A stretch of 12,176 nucleotides of DNA from an uncultured Anaerolineales bacterium (GTDB lineage: Bacteria; Chloroflexota; Anaerolineae; Anaerolineales; Villigracilaceae): the NCBI GenBank assembly GCA_937928015.1, contig CALFXA010000038.1:1-12176 (forward strand), read 5' to 3'. A model generated the notes under the pieces. It was not told the origin of the DNA. It did not search any database and saw nothing but the letters and a program-made list of their open reading frames with translations. This document shows, piece by piece, positions 6,886 to 12,176 of this stretch; positions within the stretch are counted from its first letter, which is position 1, and each line of letters opens with the position of its first letter. A program made the position numbers and the translations under genes.

Positions 6886-7871
6886 GCCAGAGCGAACCCA
6901 CTATCACACTTGAAAACACGGAAGGCCGGACTACCCGGCCTTCTGTCGCGCCTCGTATCCGCCAGGATCAGCGCGCCCAGCGGGTGTTTTTTGTCATCAC
7001 GCTCTTACCGGTATTCCTGATCGTCGTGGTGACCATTGCCCTCTTTGTCCGCGCCTGGCCGATCCTGCAGGCCTTCCCACTCACGGACCTGCTCTTTGGC
7101 ACGATCTGGAAGCCGAGCGAGAAGATGTTCGGCTTCGGGCCGTTCATCCTCGGCACGTTGTGGGTGACGGTGGTGGGCGTGGGGGTGGCGGTTCCGCCCT
7201 GCCTGTTGGCGGCCATCTACCTGGCGGAATATGCCCACGCATCCACACGCTCGTTCACCAAGCCGATCCTCGACCTGCTGGCGGCCATCCCGCCGGTGGT
7301 GTACGGCGTGTGGGGTCTGCTGGCCATCGTCCCGTTCGTGGAGGATATGCTGGCCCCGTTGGCGAAACGCTGGCTGGGTGGGGTCCCATTTTTAGCGGTG
7401 AACCAGCCGACAGGTTTTAGCATCCTCTCGGGCGGCATTGTGCTGGCTGTGATGATCGCGCCGCTGGTTATCTCGGTGGTGTACGAGATTTTCCTGACCG
7501 TGCCCAACGACCTGCGTCATGCCTCCCTGGCCGTGGGCTCCACGCAGTGGCAGACCATCCGCAATGTGGTGCTGCCGCAGGTCATGCCGGGCATCGTGGC
7601 GGCGGTCGTGCTGGGCGCATCGCGGGCCTTCGGCGAGACCATCGCCGTGTTGATCGTGGTGGGCAACGTGCCACAGGTCCCGACCTCGATCTTCGACTCG
7701 GCCTATCCGCTGCCTGCGCTGATCGCCAACAACTACGGCGATATGATGTCGATCCCACTGTACGACTCGGCCCTGATGGGCGCGGCGCTGGTGTTGCTGG
7801 TGGTCATCCTGATCTTTAACATCCTGTCCACGCTGGTACTCCAGAGAATGTTGAGGCGCAAATGGGCATGA
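6882..7871 (+). CDS. pstC: PstC-like ABC importer permease
   Basis: Inner-membrane permease that pairs with PstA to form the transport channel. The 329 residues comprise a polar, proline-rich cytoplasmic N-terminus (1-34) and about six membrane helices, near 35-58, 87-115, 128-155, 178-205, 237-262 and 297-320. The cytoplasmic EAA-type loop that docks the ATPase lies at about 213-236 (SLAVGSTQWQTIRNVVLPQ), followed by the family motif SRAFGETIAV (247-256). The ATG overlaps the pstS stop (ATGA), and no strong ribosome site is seen, suggesting coupled translation. A 9-bp hairpin lies in its first 20 codons. It overlaps pstA by 10 bases. Length and topology are normal for PstC. Confidence 0.93.
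   Translation: MSQSEPTITLENTEGRTTRPSVAPRIRQDQRAQRVFFVITLLPVFLIVVVTIALFVRAWPILQAFPLTDLLFGTIWKPSEKMFGFGPFILGTLWVTVVGVGVAVPPCLLAAIYLAEYAHASTRSFTKPILDLLAAIPPVVYGVWGLLAIVPFVEDMLAPLAKRWLGGVPFLAVNQPTGFSILSGGIVLAVMIAPLVISVVYEIFLTVPNDLRHASLAVGSTQWQTIRNVVLPQVMPGIVAAVVLGASRAFGETIAVLIVVGNVPQVPTSIFDSAYPLPALIANNYGDMMSIPLYDSALMGAALVLLVVILIFNILSTLVLQRMLRRKWA
6921..6943 (+). promoter_or_regulatory. Strong hairpin at the pstS-pstC junction
   Basis: Perfect 9-bp arms GAAGGCCGG (6921-6929) and CCGGCCTTC (6935-6943) enclose a 5-base loop, ACTAC. It begins about 35 bases after the pstS stop, inside the variable N-terminal codons of pstC, and has no T-run, so it is not a terminator. Such hairpins behind binding-protein genes commonly protect the upstream mRNA and slow translation downstream, giving more binding protein than permease. 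That role is inferred here. Confidence 0.55.
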
Positions 7872-8731
7872 AGAAGAATTACTGGCAGCGGCGCCATCTG
7901 ATGGAACTGTTCATGAAGACGCTCATGCGCATCTCGCTGGCGGGGGCGGCGGCCAGTCTGGGCTTGATCCTGTGGACGGTGGTGGCGCGCGGCCTGCCTG
8001 CTTTGACCTGGGATATGGTCACGCAGGTCCCCAAGGGCGGCTTCTACATGGGCAAGGAAGGCGGCGTGTTGAACGCCATCATTGGATCGCTGTACCTGGC
8101 GTTGGGCGGCACGTTGTTGGCTATGTTATTCAGTCTGCCGATTGCGTTGTATCTCAAGACCTACCTCGGCAGTTCGAAATGGGGACAGTACGTGCGGCTT
8201 TCGCTGGACGTACTGTGGGGTATCCCTTCCATCGTGTACGGCGCCTTTGGCTTTACGATCATGATCGCCATTGGGATGCGTGCCTCGTTATTGGCGGGCA
8301 TCATCGTGCTGGCGCTGGTGGAGTTGCCCATCATGGTGCGTGCCATGGACGAGGTCATCCGCCGCATGCCCGCCGACCTGGAGCAGGCTGCCCTGGCACT
8401 CGGCTCGACCCGCTTCGAGGTGTCCATGCAAGTGGTGACGCGTCAGATGCTGCCAGGCATCATGACGGCCATCCTGCTGGCCTTCGGGCGCGGAATCGGC
8501 GACGCGGCCTCGGTGTTGTTCACCGCAGGCTACACTGACCGCATCGTGACCTCGTTGATGCGCCCGACGGCGTCGCTGCCGCTGGCGGTCTTCTTCCAGT
8601 TGGGCTCGCCCTTCCCCGAGGTCCAGCAGCGTGGATACGCCTCGGCGCTGATCCTGACCATCATCGTGCTGGCGGTTAGCTTCGGCTCGCGCTGGCTGTC
8701 TTCGCGTTTGAACAAGTACACGATCAAGTGA
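7862..8731 (+). CDS. pstA: PstA-like ABC importer permease
   Basis: Second inner-membrane permease subunit, pairing with PstC. It has 289 residues and about six hydrophobic helices, near 23-43, 70-98, 112-138, 142-162, 198-222 and 260-280. The EAA-type loop is at about 174-197 (LEQAALALGSTRFEVSMQVV). Where PstA proteins usually read GRAxGETAP, this one reads GRGIGDAAS (209-217), with Asp214 in place of Glu, a departure in a region thought to line the transport path. Two starts are possible. The ATG at 7862 has GAGG at 7853-7856 with good spacing. The ATG at 7868 would give a 4-base overlap with pstC like the junction upstream. I prefer 7862. pstB follows after 15 bases. Confidence 0.92.
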   Translation: MGMKKNYWQRRHLMELFMKTLMRISLAGAAASLGLILWTVVARGLPALTWDMVTQVPKGGFYMGKEGGVLNAIIGSLYLALGGTLLAMLFSLPIALYLKTYLGSSKWGQYVRLSLDVLWGIPSIVYGAFGFTIMIAIGMRASLLAGIIVLALVELPIMVRAMDEVIRRMPADLEQAALALGSTRFEVSMQVVTRQMLPGIMTAILLAFGRGIGDAASVLFTAGYTDRIVTSLMRPTASLPLAVFFQLGSPFPEVQQRGYASALILTIIVLAVSFGSRWLSSRLNKYTIK

Positions 8732-8746
8732 CGGGATAAGATCATT

Positions 8747-9502
8747 ATGGATACCCACATTCAAGTCAAGAACCTGAACGTTTATTACGGCAAACAGCAG
8801 GCGCTGAAGAACGTCAACATCGAGATTCCCAAGAAGCAGATCACGGTCATCATGGGACCCTCGGGCTGCGGCAAGACCACCCTGCTCAAGAGTTTCAACC
8901 GTTTCCTCGAACTGACCGATGGGACGCAGATTACGGGCGAGGTACTCGTGGATGGGCAGAACATCTACGACCGTGAGGTGGACGTGACCGAGGTCCGCAA
9001 AACGGTGGGCTTGCTGGCCCAGCGCCCCTCGCCGCTGCCGATGTCCATCTACGACAACGTGGTCTATGGCATGCACATCCACAAGATGAAGAAGGACCGC
9101 AGGGAATACAAGGCCGCGGTGCGGCATTATCTGGAGATCGCCGGCCTGTGGGACGAGGTTGGCAAACGTCTGCATGACCCCGCCACGGGACTCTCCATCG
9201 GTCAGCAGCAACGCCTGTGCCTGGCGCGCGGCTTGGCCGTCGAGCCCGAGATCATCCTCGGCGACGAGCCGACCTCCGCACTGGACCCGATCTCCTCGCA
9301 GAACATTGAGGCGCGCCTGCTCGACCTGAAGCAGCAGTACACCACCGTCATCGTGACCCACACCCTGCGCCAGGCCAAGCGCCTCGCGGACCACGTCATT
9401 TATATGTACATGGGCGAAGTGATCGAGGCAGGGCCCGCGAAGGAAGTCTTCACCAACCCGAAGCACGAGCGCACGCGTCAGTATTTGGAAGGCCTGTTCT
9501 AG
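8747..9502 (+). CDS. pstB: PstB-like ABC importer ATPase
   Basis: Cytoplasmic ATPase that powers the PstSCA importer. The 251 residues include Walker A GPSGCGKTT (37-45, Lys43), Q-loop AQRPSP (Gln92) followed by the PstB-typical LPMSIYDNV, signature LSIGQQQR (149-156), Walker B IILGDEPTSALDP (Asp173, Glu174) and the switch His205 in VTHTLRQA. All catalytic elements are present. The signature has Ile151 where the consensus LSGGQ has Gly, a departure from the canonical form. It follows pstA by 15 bases with only a weak ribosome site (GGGAT near 8733), and is the last gene before a strong terminator. No phoU follows, which is unusual for a phosphate system but not unknown. Confidence 0.94.
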   Translation: MDTHIQVKNLNVYYGKQQALKNVNIEIPKKQITVIMGPSGCGKTTLLKSFNRFLELTDGTQITGEVLVDGQNIYDREVDVTEVRKTVGLLAQRPSPLPMSIYDNVVYGMHIHKMKKDRREYKAAVRHYLEIAGLWDEVGKRLHDPATGLSIGQQQRLCLARGLAVEPEIILGDEPTSALDPISSQNIEARLLDLKQQYTTVIVTHTLRQAKRLADHVIYMYMGEVIEAGPAKEVFTNPKHERTRQYLEGLF

Positions 9503-9505
9503 TCA

Positions 9506-9540
9506 GAAACTCCGGTGCGGAAACGCATCGGAGTTTTCAT
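9506..9540 (+). terminator. Rho-independent terminator after pstB
   Basis: A 14-bp stem pairs 9506-9519 with 9524-9537 across a GAAA loop. It has two G-U pairs, and its core AAACTCCG/CGGAGTTT is perfect. The descending arm ends in TTTT followed by CATT. It starts 3 bases after the pstB stop, closing the pst transcript and insulating coaBC. Confidence 0.8.
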
Positions 9541-9550
9541 TCCAGACAGG

Positions 9551-9556
9551 TATAAT
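9551..9556 (+). promoter_or_regulatory. coaBC promoter -10 box (TATAAT)
   Basis: A consensus TATAAT ends 8 bases before the coaBC ATG, so transcription should start within about 2 bases of the start codon and give a leaderless or nearly leaderless mRNA. In agreement, no Shine-Dalgarno sequence precedes the ATG. No convincing -35 box is seen; the expected place is taken by the terminator stem. Confidence 0.6.
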
Positions 9557-9564
9557 CGACTGAT

Positions 9565-10797
9565 ATGAGCATTTTGAAAGACAAGCACATCCTGCTCGGG
9601 GTGACGGGCTCCATCGCGGCTTACAAGGCGGCAGACCTGGCGTCCAAACTGACCCAGGCGGGCGCACAGGTGGATGTGATCCTGACTCCGGCGGCGGAAA
9701 AATTCGTCACGCCGTTGACCTTCCAATCGGTGACGGGCCGCCGCGCCTACACTGACTCGGACCTGTGGGGCGGCGAAGCGCATGTGCTGCACGTCGGCCT
9801 CGGACATTCCACCGACCTGTTGGTCATCGCGCCCTGTACCGCCGACACGCTGGCGAAACTGGCGCACGGCCTGACCGACAACCTGCTGACTGTCACCGCG
9901 CTGGCGGCGACCTGTCCGCTGGTGATCGCGCCCGCCATGGACGGCGGCATGTTCGACGCGCCCGCCACCCAGGCGAATCTCGCCACGTTGATCGAACGCG
10001 GCGCAATGGTCGTCGGCCCTGCCGAGGGACATCTGGCCTCGGGCCTGCTCGGCAAGGGACGCATGTCCGAGCCTGCCGAAGTGCTGGGACGCATCCGCAT
10101 GGCGCTGGGCAAAAAGGAAAAACTGGCGGGCAGGAAGATCGTCGTCACGGCAGGCGGGACTCAGGAACCGCTCGACCCCGTGCGGGTTTTAACCAATCAT
10201 TCCTCGGGGAAACAGGGCTACGCCCTGGCACAGGCCGCGCTCGATCTGGGCGCGGATGTCTGCCTGATCTCCACGCCCACCGCGCTGACGGCCCCCGTCG
10301 GTGCGCGGCTCGCCCCCGTCCGAACGGCCGAAGAGATGAAGGACGCCGTGCTGGCTGAGTGCGCCGACGCCGACGCGTTGGTCATGGCCGCCGCGGTGGC
10401 TGACTTCCGCCCGAAGCATGTCGCGGCCGACAAGATGAAGAAGCGGGACGGGATTCCGCAGATCGAGCTGGAGGCGGCGCCCGACGTCTTGAAAGCGGTG
10501 GCAGGCTTACGGCTTGCCCTGAGCGAAGCCGAAGGGTCCAAAAAGAAGCCGCGAGTCGTGGTCGGCTTTGCCGCCGAGTCCCGCGATCTGCTCGATAATG
10601 CAAGCGAGAAATTGAAATCCAAGAATCTGGATCTGATCGTTGCCAACGATATTTCCGCCGCCGACGCAGGCTTTGGTGCCGAGACCAATCGCGTCACCCT
10701 GTTGTTTGCCGACGGGCGGAAAGAGTCCCTGCCGCTGATGGAGAAGAGCGAAGTGGCCGAGGTCATCCTGCGAACTGTTGCAACGCTGTTGGAGTAA
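9565..10797 (+). CDS. coaBC: Bifunctional phosphopantothenoylcysteine decarboxylase / phosphopantothenate-cysteine ligase
   Basis: Catalyses two steps of coenzyme A synthesis in the cytosol: CoaB joins cysteine to 4'-phosphopantothenate using CTP, and CoaC decarboxylates the product with FMN. The 410 residues show the flavoprotein domain first, with GVTGSIAAYKA (12-22), active His76 in LHVGLGHS, PAMDGGM (123-129) and LASGLLGKGRM (157-167). CoaB begins near 188 with VVTAGGTQEPLDPVR and NHSSGKQG (211-218), then AAAVADFRP (275-283), the Lys290 region and VVGFAAES. Two CoaC positions differ from E. coli: Asn of PAMN is Asp126, and the clamp Cys of ACG is Ser159. Residues about 316-325 (RLALSEAEGS) are an extra segment encoded by a palindromic repeat. 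The gene has its own promoter and ends 2 bases before the phosphoesterase start. Confidence 0.95.
   Translation: MSILKDKHILLGVTGSIAAYKAADLASKLTQAGAQVDVILTPAAEKFVTPLTFQSVTGRRAYTDSDLWGGEAHVLHVGLGHSTDLLVIAPCTADTLAKLAHGLTDNLLTVTALAATCPLVIAPAMDGGMFDAPATQANLATLIERGAMVVGPAEGHLASGLLGKGRMSEPAEVLGRIRMALGKKEKLAGRKIVVTAGGTQEPLDPVRVLTNHSSGKQGYALAQAALDLGADVCLISTPTALTAPVGARLAPVRTAEEMKDAVLAECADADALVMAAAVADFRPKHVAADKMKKRDGIPQIELEAAPDVLKAVAGLRLALSEAEGSKKKPRVVVGFAAESRDLLDNASEKLKSKNLDLIVANDISAADAGFGAETNRVTLLFADGRKESLPLMEKSEVAEVILRTVATLLE
10511..10538. repeat. Short palindromic repeat inserted in frame within coaBC
   Basis: The segment contains GGCTT/AAGCC arms (10511-10515 and 10526-10530) and CCCT/AGGG arms (10517-10520 and 10533-10536). 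Its reverse strand reads CCCTTCGGCTTCGCTCAGGG, which matches a short dispersed repeat I recall in many Chloroflexota and other environmental genomes. It encodes RLALSEAEGS, a stretch missing between the helix ending AVAGL and the KPRVVVGFAAES strand in other CoaB proteins. The reading frame is kept. Confidence 0.65.
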
Positions 10798-10799
10798 TC

Positions 10800-11531
10800 A
10801 TGCGTATCCTGGTCATTTCGGACATCCACGCCAACTATACCGCCCTCGAAGCCGTGTTGAACGCCGCAGGCCCGGTGGACGAGACCTGGTGCCTTGGCGA
10901 CGTGGTGGGGTACGGCCCCGACCCGAACGCCGTGGTAGAGGTCATCCGCGAACTGCCGAGCCTGGTCTGCCTGCTCGGCAATCACGACGTGGCGGCGCTC
11001 GGGCGCATGCCCTTCGAGACCTTCAACGGCGACGCGCGCCGCTCGCTGCTATGGACCGAAAAAGTGCTGAACGCCCAGAACCTCGATTTCCTGCGTTCCG
11101 TCCCGTCGAGTTCCAAGGTGCGCGGGCAGGCCACGCTGGCCCACGGCAGTCCGCGCGACCCGCTGTGGGAGTACGTGCTCAATACGCTCTCGGCGCGCCT
11201 GAACTTCGATCACTTCGACACGCCCTGGTGTTTTGTGGGACATTCCCACATCCAGTGTAGTTTCCGCCTGGACGAGACCACCGACCGCGTCTGGCTCGAA
11301 ACCCCCAAGGTGGACCTGCCCCTTAGCCTGACCTCGCGCATGCTCCTGAACCCGGGCTCGGTCGGCCAACCCCGTGACCGTGATCCGCGCGCCGCTTTTG
11401 CCATCTACGATTCCGAGGCCCAAACCTGGACCCCGCGCCGTGTGTCCTACAACGTGCCCGAGGTGCAGGCGCGCATCCGCGAGGCGAAACTACCCGAGAA
11501 ACACGCGCTCCGTCTGGCCGAAGGCTGGTAG
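10800..11531 (+). CDS. Calcineurin-like metallophosphoesterase (YfcE/MJ0936-like superfamily)
   Basis: Predicted cytosolic metal-dependent phosphodiesterase or phosphatase of 243 residues; the substrate is unknown. All five family motifs are present: SDIHANY (Asp8, His10), LGDVVGYGP (Asp34), GNHD (Asn61, His62), LAHGSP (His115) and VGHSHIQ (His148, His150). NPGSVGQPRD (184-193) is a common C-terminal motif in this family. The dinuclear metal site therefore looks intact. GGAG at 10791-10794 overlaps the end of coaBC, and the ATG lies 2 bases after the coaBC stop, so the two are translated from one transcript. Whether it acts on a CoA-related phosphoester is unknown. The final 25 residues form a basic helix. 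Confidence 0.9.
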   Translation: MRILVISDIHANYTALEAVLNAAGPVDETWCLGDVVGYGPDPNAVVEVIRELPSLVCLLGNHDVAALGRMPFETFNGDARRSLLWTEKVLNAQNLDFLRSVPSSSKVRGQATLAHGSPRDPLWEYVLNTLSARLNFDHFDTPWCFVGHSHIQCSFRLDETTDRVWLETPKVDLPLSLTSRMLLNPGSVGQPRDRDPRAAFAIYDSEAQTWTPRRVSYNVPEVQARIREAKLPEKHALRLAEGW

Positions 11532-11616
11532 CAGATTTTTGCATGGGGGAACATTTCCAGCCTGCTGGGCGTTCTTGATTCAACCGAACGATGATTGATT
11601 CTGAGGAGAAGAAACC

Positions 11617-12176
11617 ATGAAACGCCTTTTGTTCGTCCTATTAACCGCCGCCTTATTGCTGTCTGCCTGCGCCTCGCGAACAATGCCAATGGAACTGCCC
11701 GCCGCCGCTCCCATGATGGATTCCCGTGCGGCGGGCGCGCCTGTGGCCGACGAGTACGCGGCCGGGCAGGACGTCCTGCCCTCCAGCGGAGGCGGCCCTC
11801 AGGCGGCGGCCGTGGAACGACTCGTGATCCAGAACGCGGACGTGGCCATCGTCGTCACCGACGTGGACGCGCGCACGAAGGAGATCGAGGCGCTGGCGAA
11901 GGCCTTGGGCGGCTACGTCGTTGCGTCCAACCGCTACCAGAACCAGGTCTATAGCGGTGACCGCTACGTGGATGTGCCGCAGGCCACCCTCACCATCCGC
12001 GTGCCATCCGAGAAACTGGATCAGGCGCTGGATGCGATCAAGAAGGATGTGATCGAGGTGCAGAGCGAATCCCGCTCGGGGCAGGACGTCACCGCCGATT
12101 ATGTCGACTTGCAATCGCGCCTGAAGAACCTCGAAGCCACCGAGACACAACTGAACAAAATCCTGGAGAACGCCAC
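11617..12176 (+). CDS. DUF4349-family lipoprotein (3' truncated by window edge)
   Basis: The first 186 residues of a secreted, lipid-anchored protein; the frame is open to the window end. The start has a strong GAGGAGA ribosome site at 11604-11610 and a clear lipoprotein signal: MKRLL, hydrophobic core, lipobox LSAC with Cys18. A low-complexity Ala/Pro/Gly/Met linker (about 20-65) follows. The DUF4349 pattern then appears: ERLVIQNADVAIVV, LGGYVVASN, ATLTIRVPSEKLDQAL, SGQDVTADYVDLQSRLKNL and the start of a coiled coil (160-186). In this family a coiled coil and a C-terminal membrane helix usually follow beyond this point. Function is unknown; a cell-envelope role is inferred. The 85-base gap upstream shows no convincing promoter or terminator. 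Confidence 0.88.
   Translation, partial: MKRLLFVLLTAALLLSACASRTMPMELPAAAPMMDSRAAGAPVADEYAAGQDVLPSSGGGPQAAAVERLVIQNADVAIVVTDVDARTKEIEALAKALGGYVVASNRYQNQVYSGDRYVDVPQATLTIRVPSEKLDQALDAIKKDVIEVQSESRSGQDVTADYVDLQSRLKNLEATETQLNKILENA

Noticed and set aside
8288..9466. A 392-codon open frame on the - strand
   Set aside because: Antisense to pstA and pstB, which have full family motifs. The reverse translation shows no domain and the same bias-driven composition.
10218..10985. A 255-codon open frame on the - strand
   Set aside because: Antisense shadow of coaBC and the start of the phosphoesterase, both well supported; its Ser/Ala-rich protein has no recognisable motif.
11532..11616. Promoter or terminator in the gap before the DUF4349 gene
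   Set aside because: A TTGATT at 11575-11580 has no matching -10 box, and the CCAG/CTGG hairpin at 11557-11568 is short with no T-run.

Overview
The window is a dense, GC-rich bacterial chromosome segment with all recognisable genes on the + strand. Gene content, promoter style (TTGACA/TATAAT) and two short palindromic repeats of a type I associate with environmental genomes suggest a Chloroflexota bacterium, most likely of the Anaerolineae. This is pattern recognition, not a marker-gene assignment.

Region 1 (1-4696) is a tight gene run that looks like one transcription unit: the 3' part of a soluble GAF-GAF-PAS sensor histidine kinase, a metallo-beta-lactamase-fold protein that has lost most of its metal ligands, a Rhizobium etli-type L-asparaginase, and endonuclease III (nth). 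The last three genes overlap by a few bases. An 87-bp imperfect palindromic repeat (4699-4785) closes this unit. A YbaK-like aminoacyl-tRNA deacylase gene follows (4810-5286).

Region 2 (5283-9540) is the most interesting part. An Rrf2-family regulator with four clustered cysteines is transcribed from a near-consensus promoter. It is followed by a complete four-gene Pst-type ABC importer: lipoprotein PstS, permeases PstC and PstA, and ATPase PstB. The same 21-bp palindrome, AGTCTA-N9-TAGACT, lies just downstream of the rrf2 -10 box and just upstream of the pstS -10 box. This points to a self-regulating Rrf2 regulon controlling the transporter. I see no Pho box and no phoU, and several residues that contact phosphate in E. 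coli PstS are replaced. The substrate may therefore not be phosphate, or the importer may answer to a redox or sulfur/iron signal. A hairpin at the pstS-pstC junction probably sets excess production of the binding protein, and a strong terminator ends the operon.

Region 3 (9541-11531) holds coaBC (coenzyme A biosynthesis), with a -10 box so close to its ATG that the mRNA is probably leaderless, and a translationally coupled calcineurin-like phosphoesterase. coaBC carries an in-frame copy of a short palindromic repeat inside its CoaB domain.

Region 4 (11617-end) is the 5' part of a DUF4349-family lipoprotein, cut off by the window edge. No gap between genes exceeds 300 bases. No tRNA, rRNA, CRISPR array or transposase gene is visible.
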